Shown: positions 16,680 through 26,118 of the stretch, piece by piece
Numbering within the stretch: position 1 is the first letter of the stretch
Layout of the letters: the number at the start of each line of letters is the position of its first letter
From: Arcobacter iocasae
GTDB taxonomy: Bacteria > Campylobacterota > Campylobacteria > Campylobacterales > Arcobacteraceae
Length of the DNA: 64,000 nt
Direction: 5' to 3'
NCBI RefSeq assembly: GCF_042214795.1
Contig: NZ_CP090177.1
Coordinates: 310,001 to 374,000 of the forward strand
Made by a program: the position numbers and the translations under genes
The notes under the pieces: generated by a model
Told to the model about the DNA's origin: nothing
The model's database searches: none
The model's input: only the letters and a program-made list of their open reading frames with translations

Positions 16680-17042
16680 CTAATTACCCATATTCTCAAT
16701 AACTTTTTCAGATTGCATCTTAAATTTTGGTAAACCATTTCTTATAATCCACTCTATAATTGCTAAATTTATACCTTCATAATCATGAGCAATATATGTT
16801 CTTACATCATATAGACCTTTTAAGTCTTCTTTATCAAATTCACTTAATATATCATCGGCATGAGATTTTTTAAGTTTATCAAATTGTTCGGCAATAGCCG
16901 TTAAGTGCATCAAAATTGCAGGTCTTATTGTTATAACATCATCTAAAGCTTTTGTTATACTTCCTATATTATTAACTATTTCTTCAATATACTCTATTTT
17001 TTCTATTATTAAATATATTTTACTTATAGATTCTTTAGACAT
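16680..17042 (-). CDS. hepT: HepT-like HEPN toxin
   Basis: 120 residues, an all-helical HEPN/DUF86 protein. The RX4HXY RNase motif is complete at R81, H86 and Y88 (RTYIAHDY). HepT proteins cleave RNA and are silenced when the partner MntA adds AMP units to the motif tyrosine. The gene overlaps the mntA-like gene by 8 bp and follows it, the standard order. All catalytic residues are present, so the toxin should be active. Confidence 0.88.
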   Translation of the reverse strand: MSKESISKIYLIIEKIEYIEEIVNNIGSITKALDDVITIRPAILMHLTAIAEQFDKLKKSHADDILSEFDKEDLKGLYDVRTYIAHDYEGINLAIIEWIIRNGLPKFKMQSEKVIENMGN

Positions 17043-17352
17043 ATATTGCTCTATCTAAAATAAATTTCTTAGCAGTTTTCCCCATACCTGAACTATCCGC
17101 TAAATCAACAGGGATACCAAATAATAAACTTATTTCTGATTGAATCTCTTTTACTCTATTAATAGCTTGAAATCCATATTTATTTGCAAATTCAGGCGTA
17201 GCTTCAACTAATATGTCTATATCACTATTTTCCGTAGCTTCATCTCTAGAGTAAGAACCAAACAATGCTTTTATAATAAAACCCTCTTTATTAAATTGTG
17301 GTTTTAATTCTTTTAATTTTAATAAAATTTCACTCTTAGCTAATACTGACAT
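17035..17352 (-). CDS. mntA: MntA-like minimal nucleotidyltransferase antitoxin
   Basis: 105 residues with the GSX10DXD signature: G32-S33, then D44 and D46 (FGSYSRDEATENSDIDILVE). Known MntA antitoxins use ATP to (oligo)AMPylate the HepT toxin next to the RNase site. It is the first gene of the pair. Promoter or autoregulatory sites are not obvious in the 180 bp upstream. Confidence 0.88.
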   Translation of the reverse strand: MSVLAKSEILLKLKELKPQFNKEGFIIKALFGSYSRDEATENSDIDILVEATPEFANKYGFQAINRVKEIQSEISLLFGIPVDLADSSGMGKTAKKFILDRAIYV

Positions 17353-17531
17353 CTTAATAATCCCTTTTTAATTAGGGTAAGTATAACAAATATTTTTATA
17401 AAGTGATATAAGATAGTTGTAAAAGACTTTCATCTAAGCTATTATTTTATTTATTCTTATTCTCTTTCAAATAATAAGTAAAAACACATGGTACACTTTT
17501 TGTATATTAAAAATAAACACAAGGGAATCAT

Positions 17532-17860
17532 ATGGTTTGTAAATTTCAAGAAATAAGCGATTTTTTTCATAAGTACCCACAACTTTTGAAGGTATTGAAG
17601 AACAAGAGTTAAAAGAGCTATTAGAAACATTTCCACATACATGTAAATTTGTAAAATCACTTGATGAAGATATTGTTAATTGTGATGACTTAGAGCTAGT
17701 ATCACAAAAAACTCTAGAATTATTTGATAATGCATATGAGCATGAATATACAAAAGATGATATTTTAAAGTTTGCAGGTGTAACATGTAAAATATTTGAT
17801 ATCGTTGGTGCACCAAAACACCATGTTCCATTTATTTTAGTTATCTTAGCAAAACTTTGA
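17532..17860 (+). pseudogene. Frameshifted small gene of unknown function
   Basis: The ATG at 17532 follows AAGGGA and encodes MVCKFQEISDFFHKYPQ..., but that frame stops after about 26 codons. From about 17573 the frame two bases on reads TTFEGIEEQELKELLETFP, then DDILKFAGVTCKIF, and continues to a TGA at 17858. The two segments join smoothly if one base is missing near the CCC at 17575-17577 (KY/PTTFEG). The combined product would be about 109 residues, helical and soluble. No family recognised. Confidence 0.6.
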
Positions 17861-18119
17861 TAATTATAATTTATTTAAGGAAAGATTATTTGACTGTTAA
17901 AGTGGATAGAAGAATAAAATATCAATTGATTAATTAGTAAACTGGTACCTAATTTCTAAAAAATTTATTTAAGAGTTTATCTTACTTATATAGATAAGTT
18001 TGTAAAACTTTACTAAATATAATATACTAAGAAAGGTATTCTCTTTTTTTGATTTTAATACTAATTTATTACTGATATATTCTTTTATGATAAAATAGGT
18101 TATATTTAATGGAGATAGT

Positions 18120-19301
18120 ATGAATAATTATTTTGAACACTTAGAACTCGTACTTATTGACATAATAAACCATTTTAACATTGAAAATACCTATTTTGAA
18201 CAAAATAATTTTTATGAAAAATTAGAAATATATGAATGGATAAAAAGTAAAGAATTCAATTTACTTATTAATATTATAAAAAATATTTTAGATTTAAAAA
18301 CAAATGAATATTATGAAAATATAGGTAATAGTTCTAATTTAATTAATATAAAAAACTTAGCAATAATTTTAGTTAAAGATGCCAAAAGATTTTCTATAAA
18401 AACTACAATAAATAACTTTAAAACTTTTGTGGGAAAAAAAGAAATTTACTTATATAGAGTTTACTTATTAGGTAATTTACATAAACTTTCTTCAACTGAA
18501 AGTATTAATTTTGAATTTGACAATGGAGTTAAACTTGTAGATTTAAAAAACTTAATGAATAAAAGAAATTACTCAATTTATAATTCTGGTAATTTTGCAC
18601 CCAATATTGAAATGTACCTTACATATGAATTTAAAGAAGATAAAAATAAAATTACTTTCTTGAAAGAATCATCGTTAAGTGCTTTTAAATACAAAGATTA
18701 TTTAAATATAGATAAAAAAATAGACAATGTTTATTTGTGTCTTATTTTAAGTAGACATTTTAAATCAAATTATATTCCACTTATTGCAAAAACTGTTATT
18801 AGTGATGAAAAAGATTATTTGATAAATAATTCTAGCTACCAATTATTACCTTATCTTCAACCGAGTATTTCACCTGAAATACTCGAAATTGAACTCAAAA
18901 AAACTAATGAATTATTAAAAAAATTTGAAAAACTTGACAATAAGATACAATATAATCTAACTATTGCAATAAAAAAAATTTCTGAGTTTGCTTCTATGAA
19001 TATTAATATTGACAGAGCCATTTCTGTGCGAGTTTCTATGGAATCAATATTTTTAAATAACTCAGAAGAAGATAAAAGTTTAAAAATTAGAAAAAGAGCT
19101 TCATCATATTTAAAAAAACAAAAAGAAGAACATAACATATTTAATCTATTTAAAAATGCATATAAGTCTTGTTCTACAGCTGTACACAATGGTACAATTA
19201 CAGATGATGAATTTAATAAAATAGCAGAAGTCATCCCATATATCTATGATGCAATATTTCTTATAATTTCTAATGGCAAGCCAACTTGGAAAAAATATTA
19301 A
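18120..19301 (+). CDS. ApeA-like HEPN-domain protein
   Basis: 393 residues, AT-rich, with good GGAG spacing before the ATG. The N-terminal two thirds are unrecognised. The C-terminal part (about 295-375: DRAISVRVSMESIFLNN..., then YKSCSTAVHNG) fits the ApeA-like HEPN family found in defence proteins. The usual core is Y..RSxxVHG. Here the histidine is kept but the arginine position reads Cys, so RNase activity is doubtful. It lies 170 bp outside the left end of the integrated element and next to other accessory genes. Confidence 0.6.
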   Translation: MNNYFEHLELVLIDIINHFNIENTYFEQNNFYEKLEIYEWIKSKEFNLLINIIKNILDLKTNEYYENIGNSSNLINIKNLAIILVKDAKRFSIKTTINNFKTFVGKKEIYLYRVYLLGNLHKLSSTESINFEFDNGVKLVDLKNLMNKRNYSIYNSGNFAPNIEMYLTYEFKEDKNKITFLKESSLSAFKYKDYLNIDKKIDNVYLCLILSRHFKSNYIPLIAKTVISDEKDYLINNSSYQLLPYLQPSISPEILEIELKKTNELLKKFEKLDNKIQYNLTIAIKKISEFASMNINIDRAISVRVSMESIFLNNSEEDKSLKIRKRASSYLKKQKEEHNIFNLFKNAYKSCSTAVHNGTITDDEFNKIAEVIPYIYDAIFLIISNGKPTWKKY

Positions 19302-19351
19302 TTTTCTTTACAAATCAATTTAGTGAATAAGATTTTGAAAGAGTTCGAGGC

Positions 19352-19411
19352 AAATTAATTTTTTGGTTTAGGATTTACCATCTGGTAATGAGTAAATCAA
19401 AAAATTGATTT
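19352..19411. repeat. 60-nt nested hairpin
   Basis: Arms at 19352-19370 and 19393-19411 pair over 19 positions if two G-U pairs are allowed. Inside, TTACCA (19375-19380) and TGGTAA (19383-19388) form a second stem around TC. It lies 51 bp after the HEPN gene stop and 61 bp before the left attachment repeat. It could be a terminator without a long T-run, a small RNA, or an end structure of the element. Confidence 0.6.
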
Positions 19412-19472
19412 AACGCTGAAATATTTTAAAAGATTGTTTAATAAATTGATTTTTTTGCTGAACGCAAAATGA

Positions 19473-19490
19473 AGTGGCTCCGGCACCTGG
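19473..19490 (+). repeat. Left attachment site (partial tRNA-Asn copy)
   Basis: The 18 bases AGTGGCTCCGGCACCTGG are identical and co-directional with 32335-32352. They correspond to the acceptor stem and CCA end of the minus-strand tRNA-Asn. Sequence identity with the tRNA ends exactly here (GAGC instead of ATTC). Confidence 0.85.
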
Positions 19491-19581
19491 GAGCAATAAA
19501 TTAAAAATAAAAAACCAACAAAGACCATAAAATCGGACTTCTTAACTCTATCATTTTTTCATTTTTAGTCGTTTTTTGTTA

Positions 19582-19608
19582 ATTTTGGGCACAATTTGGG
19601 CACAGTAA
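19582..19608 (+). repeat. 27-bp element-end repeat, left copy
   Basis: Identical over 27 bp to 32262-32288, in the same orientation. Each contains two tandem TTTGGGCACA units. It lies 92 bp inside the left attachment repeat. The rest of 19491-19779 is AT-rich and I see no gene in it. Confidence 0.75.
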
Positions 19609-19779
19609 ATTAATATTATTTTTCTATTGAATTCTAATTCTATACTAATATCTCGTATTAATTTACTAAATGCTCTAATATCTCTTTCTTCTGTCAATAT
19701 ATCCCAAATAAATCTTGCTCAACATCTAATGTATACTTGAATCATATAACCTTGTGTTTAAAAAATTGTCCTCTTAAAA

Positions 19780-20721
19780 TTAAATATAAAAAAGTTTTAT
19801 TAGTATAGTTACCACTAAAAATAATACAAGAACTGGAGAATAATAAACTGATGAACCTCTTAAATCATATAAATTAAGTCCTCTAACAAAAAAACAAATT
19901 TTCTTTGAAAGTTCATATCTATCTATTTCATTACTTAAATCTATTTTTGTGATTTCCTCATTTACTTGCTGTATTAATCTATCAGTTGAGAAAAATGAGA
20001 AATGTATCTTCTTTCTATATTCAGAATATAGAATGCTCAAAGTAAATAAATATTCGTCTTTATTAAACTTTTTATTTGATTTTATAGTATTTATATAGTT
20101 AAAAATTTCTTGTAACTTTTTATCTCCTCTGCCAATTAGAAATAGCCCATCAAAAAATGCTAGAATTTGAAACAATAAAAGAAAATATAGCCAAAGACTA
20201 ATATTTTTTGCACGCTCAATAAAAGGTGGGTTATGATAATGGTCAAAAATTTCAATTTTTTCTATTTCTCTAATTCTATAATCTAATTTTAGTTTTGAAA
20301 TTTTATCTGTCAAAATTGATATTCTAATACCTTCATTAGGATTAAGTAAATTAAAATCAATAAAAAAAGTATTCTTATCAAATTGTAAATTTTTATCGTT
20401 TATATTCACTAATAAAAGCTTTGTATCATCACTCAATGATATCTTTATTTTTTCATGAATGAACTCACTAGGAATAGCCTTTCTACCATCATTTTTTAAA
20501 ATAAATTCATGTTTAAACAGTCTATTTATTTTAGTGTCTTTATAAATAATTTTTAAATCTGATATGTTTGTATTATTTTCAATTATTTTATTTGTCTTTA
20601 GCAAATATAGGTTTAGCTCATAGTCATTATTAGAAAATATTGTATCATACAAACTATAAATACCACTAACTACAGAAAAAAAAATCAAAAGTTTATATAC
20701 ATATCTAAAAAAAATAGTCAA
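19780..20721 (-). CDS. Membrane protein of unknown function (cargo gene 6)
   Basis: 313 residues. Predicted helices at about 8-26, 172-195 and 290-312 enclose a beta-rich region (about 30-165, likely extracytoplasmic). The segment between helices 2 and 3 is charged and helical and is likely cytoplasmic. I do not recognise the family. It is the last gene of the six-gene run and starts 21 bp after the channel gene, so it is probably co-expressed and could be a channel accessory subunit. AT-rich like the rest of the cargo. Confidence 0.65.
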   Translation of the reverse strand: MTIFFRYVYKLLIFFSVVSGIYSLYDTIFSNNDYELNLYLLKTNKIIENNTNISDLKIIYKDTKINRLFKHEFILKNDGRKAIPSEFIHEKIKISLSDDTKLLLVNINDKNLQFDKNTFFIDFNLLNPNEGIRISILTDKISKLKLDYRIREIEKIEIFDHYHNPPFIERAKNISLWLYFLLLFQILAFFDGLFLIGRGDKKLQEIFNYINTIKSNKKFNKDEYLFTLSILYSEYRKKIHFSFFSTDRLIQQVNEEITKIDLSNEIDRYELSKKICFFVRGLNLYDLRGSSVYYSPVLVLFLVVTILIKLFYI

Positions 20722-20742
20722 GTAAAATCCTTAATAATTATT

Positions 20743-21315
20743 TCATTTTTTCTTTTTATTAATTTCTTTTTCCAAATCATCAAAATTTATTCCAGTAACT
20801 TTTTCGATATCTTCTTTACTTGAACTTCTAATCCAATTAAGATATTCTTTAGAAGCACTTCTTACATCATTAAACCAAGATACTATTATTGATACTAATA
20901 TAGCCATTGCAAAATAACTATTTATTGCTTCTATAGTAGTTAGAATTCTAATATTTTTAGGTGCAGAGATATCTCCATATCCAACTGTTGTCCACGTAGT
21001 ACCACTAAAGTAAATTGATGTTAAAAAATCTACATCAATCAATTTTCCATTTATTATTAACCCACTCTTAAAATACATAATTGCATATATAAGAATTGCA
21101 AAAAATATGTATATTACAAAACTACGTACTATGCTACCATAAGGCATTTCTTTTTCCCAAGACAAATGTAAGGGAGTCAATATCGTTAATATATACAGCA
21201 TAATAAATAAAAGAATAGGAACAATGTATATTCCTATTTTAAAAAAAGACAATACAATCACTATCATCAAAATTATATAATAAATAACTGTGTTAATTGC
21301 AATACTTAACTGCAT
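20743..21315 (-). CDS. Small potassium channel (cargo gene 5)
   Basis: 190 residues. Hydrophobic segments at about 7-25, 29-48, 63-83 and 128-150 surround a pore loop with the K+ selectivity filter TTVGYGD at 109-115. There is no RCK or cyclic-nucleotide domain; after the last helix only about 40 mostly charged residues remain. Gating must therefore come from a partner. The pentapeptide-repeat protein encoded 38 bp upstream is the obvious candidate. A channel that collapses membrane potential would suit an abortive-infection effector, but this is inference. Confidence 0.85.
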   Translation of the reverse strand: MQLSIAINTVIYYIILMIVIVLSFFKIGIYIVPILLFIMLYILTILTPLHLSWEKEMPYGSIVRSFVIYIFFAILIYAIMYFKSGLIINGKLIDVDFLTSIYFSGTTWTTVGYGDISAPKNIRILTTIEAINSYFAMAILVSIIVSWFNDVRSASKEYLNWIRSSSKEDIEKVTGINFDDLEKEINKKKK

Positions 21316-21353
21316 CTTACTCCCTATTACAAAATAAATCTATTTTAACATAT

Positions 21354-22946
21354 CTATATATGTTTTAAATAATAATAACAATTTTTATTTACATACTCTA
21401 ACATTTCATCTTTATATTTTGAATTAAACTTCTTGACTATATCTCTACCAGCACCAAATTCAATTTGAAAGTTTAATAATGGTTTTACCAAATAATAATT
21501 TGAACAAATTTGACTTTTTCGAACATCAAAAAAATCTTTCTCTTTCTCTTGATTTCCTATTGAATCTAAAAATAATAATCCTTTCGAATTTGACTTAATT
21601 TTATTAAAAGATTTATTATCCATGTAGTCTTTTTCATAGTAATAAAAATAAGTACCATCCAAATTAATTTCTTCAAAATTAATTCTATTAAAATTGGCAG
21701 TTGCAATTAAAAGGTGGGCACTTTTCATTGAAGATTTATCTGTAAATGTTATTAAATTATTATTATCTGATGATATTCCTCTATAATCAATTCTTGCACC
21801 ATCTAAGTTAGATGAATCAAATTTTGTTTTATTAAATTTTACATCATCAAATATTACTCCAGTTAAATTTGAATTATAAAAATTGCTTTGTGTAAAATCT
21901 AATTCTCTAATATTAAATTGAGTCGAAAAAAACTTATTTTCATTATAAGAATCAATACTGCTTTTAAAAATACTATTCTTAAAATCACTATTGGAAAAAA
22001 GTGTTGATGTAAATTTTATATTTCTAAATTCACTTTTATCAAAGACTACTTCTGAAAATAAAGTATCAGAAAAATCAATATTTAAAAAATCAAATCCAAT
22101 AAATGAAGATTTTTCAAAATATGAATGCTTTAAAATTTTATTCTTAATAGTATATCCTGTGGAATAAATTACACTAAGTAAATCTTTTTCAATGTACTCA
22201 GTTGCATTTTCTATTAAAAATTTATTATCAACTTTTTTTGAATAATCTTCCCCTTGAATACGTAAAGAATATAAATTTTTTGATAAAAAGTATAATAAGA
22301 AAGCTAATTCTAAAATTAATACACTGTATCCTATAACAATATATTTTGTTTTCTTAACAGAAAACATTTTCGAAGTTTTTATTGCTACCAAAAAATTAAT
22401 TATTAATAAAGCAACAGTACAAATACAATATAGAATATTAATTATAAGATAATCAAACCTTACACTAAAAGAAAATGCATATATTATTAAAAAGAATGGC
22501 ATAAAAAAATAAAAGAAATTTATTACTACATAAAGTTTACTTTGTTCTTTTTCATCAAATATAACCTCATTAAAAACAAAAATTGGTAATTTATTAAACA
22601 AATTATATGAAGTTCTTTTCCCTGAACTCGTTAACCATACTTTTAATCGTTTTGAATGATGGGATAGATTATAGAGAAAAACATAATGTAATATTAGTAT
22701 AACCAATGGTAATATAGATAAAAACATTTCTAAGTCTATATTAAAACCCAAAACTGGTATTATAACCTTAATATTATCTTTTAATAATATTGTATTATCT
22801 ATTGTTCCGATAACATACGTAAAATAAATTAAAAAAGTAAAATAAAACCACATATATGTTCTATTTTGATTTGTTGAAGATACTAAAGAGTCTTCTAAAC
22901 GCTCTAATTCACTCTGTAATAAATTCATTCCTGAGTCATTCTGCAT
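21354..22946 (-). CDS. Pentapeptide-repeat membrane protein (cargo gene 4)
   Basis: 530 residues. The N-terminal half carries about six membrane helices (for example about 28-47, 70-92, 145-165, 170-192 and 205-220). From about 280 to 380, pentapeptide repeats follow the A(D/N)LXX-like pattern with Phe in the centre (SEFRNIKF, SNSDFKNSIF, SNFYNSNLTG, SNLDGARI). These repeats fold as a right-handed beta-helix and serve as binding scaffolds. The C-terminal 120 residues are unrecognised. Its position directly before the K+ channel gene suggests a sensor or gating partner. Confidence 0.8.
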   Translation of the reverse strand: MQNDSGMNLLQSELERLEDSLVSSTNQNRTYMWFYFTFLIYFTYVIGTIDNTILLKDNIKVIIPVLGFNIDLEMFLSILPLVILILHYVFLYNLSHHSKRLKVWLTSSGKRTSYNLFNKLPIFVFNEVIFDEKEQSKLYVVINFFYFFMPFFLIIYAFSFSVRFDYLIINILYCICTVALLIINFLVAIKTSKMFSVKKTKYIVIGYSVLILELAFLLYFLSKNLYSLRIQGEDYSKKVDNKFLIENATEYIEKDLLSVIYSTGYTIKNKILKHSYFEKSSFIGFDFLNIDFSDTLFSEVVFDKSEFRNIKFTSTLFSNSDFKNSIFKSSIDSYNENKFFSTQFNIRELDFTQSNFYNSNLTGVIFDDVKFNKTKFDSSNLDGARIDYRGISSDNNNLITFTDKSSMKSAHLLIATANFNRINFEEINLDGTYFYYYEKDYMDNKSFNKIKSNSKGLLFLDSIGNQEKEKDFFDVRKSQICSNYYLVKPLLNFQIEFGAGRDIVKKFNSKYKDEMLEYVNKNCYYYLKHI

Positions 22947-22976
22947 ATAAGTCTACCTTTGATAATTTAACAGTTT

Positions 22977-24587
22977 TTAATTTTTCCTATTTCTAAATAT
23001 TTTATCAATTAATTCAAATAAAGGATGAAAAGATTCAAAAATTGACTTATCCAAATTCTCTCTATCAAAAATACTTTTAGCAAAATTTGTTTTTAGGTTT
23101 TCGTCTATTTTATAATATTTTATATTTTTAAGTTTTTTATTTGCTTCAATATCTTGAAAAACCTTTGATATCTCATTAATATTATTTTCTGCTAATTCAA
23201 TAATTCTTCTATTATCTGCATATTTTAAAATTTCATTTTGATGTAAAAACTCTTTAGGGTATAGATACTCTATCTCACATATACCTTTTAAATCTTTTTG
23301 AGGTAATGGTAAGGTTATTGCATAGAGATTATTTAAAGATTTTATAATTCCAATATTATTATCAATCTTATTTTTCACAACCTTCTCAAAACTCTTTAAT
23401 CCTGTATCATCTGCATCAAAAATCGCTATAATTGGATTATTAGATATATGTTTACTGAATATTTCTGTAGAATTAATTAAAGACCTTTCTAGCTTAATAA
23501 CTCCATCAAAATGAATAATAGTAAAATTATGTGGTTTGTCATATAATACTTCGAATGCTTTTTCTAAGTGTAATTTATCAGTTTCACCTTCTACTAAAAG
23601 AACAATTTTTTCAGGGTTTTTATCTATTTCATGCAAGTTTATATCTTTTTTTTTGTTTTTAGTACTATTTAAATTATTGGAATTCAAAGAATAATACTCT
23701 AAATCTTCATTTAAATTCTCTAGTAACTTCCAATATTCAATATATTCTAAAACTTCTTGTCTTTCCTCTGTGTCCTTAGCAACATAACTATCCAAAGGGT
23801 CATCAACATAATCTTCAGGGTACCAACTATATCCAAAACAATGTAACTGATTATATGAAGTCTCACCTTTTATAAATGAATAATAGTCCATGTCTTTGCC
23901 AATATCATAACCTTTTATATAAACATTAGACTTATAATAATCAACATATTTTTTGTAAATCAAATATACCATAACTTTTAATTCAATTCTTGTACGTTTA
24001 TAATCCCAATGGTAATCTTCAAATACAATATATTTATATATATACTTACCATTTAATTCTAAAATCTTAATTTGGCATATGGGATATACGTATTGTCTCG
24101 TATTATTATTTTCATCAATATTTACATCCAGTTCAAAATCTTTTAAAAGATGAATATCATAAATATCATATTCCTTAGATATAGAATTAATCATCTTACA
24201 AAATCCAAAAATATCCTTATCAAAATGGTGAGTTTCATACATATAATCATTTTCTCCAACTAACCAATTGATGTTAATTGAAAAAAATGAAGCAACCCAT
24301 TCTAATAACTCATGGGATATTTTTTTTAACAATTTTTCTTTAGAGGATATATCATAATAAGTAATATTGAATTTTTTATCAATTACTATAGGTATTTCAT
24401 TAATATGAATATCATGAAGTTCAAATAGTTTAAAAAACCTAGTTAACATTAAATCAATTTTTTCATTTATCTCATTTTTAAACTGATTTTGATTTTCTTT
24501 CATTACACTAAACATATCATTTAATATTACATTAGTATCATCCAATTTCTTTATCAGTTCATTATATTCATTCACTTTATTAAACAA
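22977..24587 (-). CDS. TOPRIM-domain protein, OLD-like nuclease candidate (cargo gene 3)
   Basis: 536 residues. A TOPRIM fold begins near 328. The first motif is VLLVEGETDKLH (E333), the second IAIFDADDTG (D391 and D393), the metal-binding residues of OLD nucleases and primases. The N-terminal 300 residues lack an ABC ATPase, unlike OLD proteins. They contain a helical part (1-60) and a segment like the end of an XRE-type HTH (LLEWVASFFSININWLVG, about 94-111). Gaps of 58 bp upstream and 30 bp downstream fit one transcript with the nuclease-like and pentapeptide genes. Confidence 0.75.
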   Translation of the reverse strand: MFNKVNEYNELIKKLDDTNVILNDMFSVMKENQNQFKNEINEKIDLMLTRFFKLFELHDIHINEIPIVIDKKFNITYYDISSKEKLLKKISHELLEWVASFFSININWLVGENDYMYETHHFDKDIFGFCKMINSISKEYDIYDIHLLKDFELDVNIDENNNTRQYVYPICQIKILELNGKYIYKYIVFEDYHWDYKRTRIELKVMVYLIYKKYVDYYKSNVYIKGYDIGKDMDYYSFIKGETSYNQLHCFGYSWYPEDYVDDPLDSYVAKDTEERQEVLEYIEYWKLLENLNEDLEYYSLNSNNLNSTKNKKKDINLHEIDKNPEKIVLLVEGETDKLHLEKAFEVLYDKPHNFTIIHFDGVIKLERSLINSTEIFSKHISNNPIIAIFDADDTGLKSFEKVVKNKIDNNIGIIKSLNNLYAITLPLPQKDLKGICEIEYLYPKEFLHQNEILKYADNRRIIELAENNINEISKVFQDIEANKKLKNIKYYKIDENLKTNFAKSIFDRENLDKSIFESFHPLFELIDKIFRNRKN

Positions 24588-24645
24588 TTCATTACTCCCC
24601 TTAAAATATTTAATTATCTATTATAATTTCTTCTACTAATCACTT

Positions 24646-26046
24646 TTACTTTAGTTCAATATCAGTAGTATATAAAGTATTAAATTCATCTTGAAGTACT
24701 TTAATTTTATTTTCAGCATAAGTTGATTGAAAGGCAAGTTCTATAAATCCTGAAAACTGCATATTTTTTTTCTTATACCCACTAATCTTATTTTCAATAT
24801 GTTTAATAATCTTACCTGAATCACTAGATATTAATTGTTCATATTCATCAATTGACATAACAACAATATTTTCATTATATTTTTTTTTATTCTGTTCTTC
24901 TAATACCCATTTAAATAACATCCATGTTTCAAAATTTGAATGAGCAATAATAATACCATAGACTTTTTGATTTTGGATAGAGGTATAAGCTTCATCAATT
25001 TGCTTAAATGCTGTTGGCAATGTGTTTTTAATAGTTTTATATACTGCTTCTTCATCTTCCGAATAAAGTTTTTGTGCTTCTATATGTAAAACTTTTGCTT
25101 CTACAATAATATATGTATCTTCAACTTGAATCATAAACTCTGGCTTCTTTTTTCCTTTCTCAAAAAACTCTTCATCATAATCAATATCTATATTATAAAA
25201 ATATGATGTAATATCTTTAATGTAATTTTCAAAAAGTTTTCCAAATCTATCTCTGAATCTTGATTGATTAGTAGATAGATTAAATACAATATCAAATAAA
25301 TTTCTTGATATTGTATTTGCAAATAATTGTATACTTGGAATAATATATGCTTCATTTACTTCAAATATTGGTTTAGTTGCACAATTTACATCATAAACAA
25401 GCTTCTTTTTACTTATGCCCTTTTCTTTTGCTAATTGCTTATATTTAGATTGAGACAAACTAAGAAAATTAAGAAATTGAAATAAGTTTTTTCTCTTAAT
25501 ATCATATACTTTACAAAATTTTTGAATTTCTTCATCGTCGATTGAAAAACTTAACCAAAAAGAAGTTTCTTTGTATCTAATTTTATTCATTAAAAGTGTA
25601 AACGCAACTATTTGTTTTGAATCTAATCCAATTTTTTGTTTTAATTCTGTATCCATTAATGAATATAACCCAAATACTCTTCCCATATAATTTACTATAC
25701 TAACTGCAACTCCCTGTATATGATGTAATTGTCTTGTCATTGATACTTCAAATCTTTTTACTAAATCTATATCTTTTTGACATAACATTAAATATAAACC
25801 CACTAATCTAATATAATCTTTTACCGTAGGCGAAACTCCATTATCCTCATCAAAAGATGATACTCTAATAATTAAATCAAGAAAGCCTTGTCTTAATGCA
25901 AAACTATATAAACACATTTTTTCATTCACACTAAGAGTTTTTTCAAAATCTTTTTGAATACCATTCTTTTCTAATAAATAAATTAGCATTAACCATGATG
26001 CTATTGAAAACTTACCAACTTCTTCTATTAATATATCTTTTGTCAT
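24646..26046 (-). CDS. PD-(D/E)XK nuclease-like protein (cargo gene 2)
   Basis: 466 residues. The first 230 are helical and unrecognised. A nuclease-like core follows: E273 in LFENYI, E303 in KKPEFMIQ and E316-x-K318 in IIVEAKV, which fits the PD-(D/E)XK pattern with PE in place of PD. No membrane segment. It is the second gene of the six-gene run, 72 bp after the metallopeptidase. A DNA-cleaving effector is a reasonable inference; the substrate is unknown. Confidence 0.7.
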   Translation of the reverse strand: MTKDILIEEVGKFSIASWLMLIYLLEKNGIQKDFEKTLSVNEKMCLYSFALRQGFLDLIIRVSSFDEDNGVSPTVKDYIRLVGLYLMLCQKDIDLVKRFEVSMTRQLHHIQGVAVSIVNYMGRVFGLYSLMDTELKQKIGLDSKQIVAFTLLMNKIRYKETSFWLSFSIDDEEIQKFCKVYDIKRKNLFQFLNFLSLSQSKYKQLAKEKGISKKKLVYDVNCATKPIFEVNEAYIIPSIQLFANTISRNLFDIVFNLSTNQSRFRDRFGKLFENYIKDITSYFYNIDIDYDEEFFEKGKKKPEFMIQVEDTYIIVEAKVLHIEAQKLYSEDEEAVYKTIKNTLPTAFKQIDEAYTSIQNQKVYGIIIAHSNFETWMLFKWVLEEQNKKKYNENIVVMSIDEYEQLISSDSGKIIKHIENKISGYKKKNMQFSGFIELAFQSTYAENKIKVLQDEFNTLYTTDIELK

Positions 26047-26118
26047 TGTTGTCCTTTTGAAAATATTGTATTTCTTAACTCTTACTACAGAAAATAAATT
26101 TTTTAATTTTTAATTCTT

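Noticed and set aside
17457..17660. 67-residue minus-strand reading frame
   Set aside because: It is antisense to the frameshifted gene at 17532, has low-complexity Leu/Tyr-rich composition and no ribosome site.
18857..19234. 125-residue minus-strand frame inside the HEPN gene
   Set aside because: A shadow of the plus-strand gene in AT-rich DNA; the plus frame has the family motifs.
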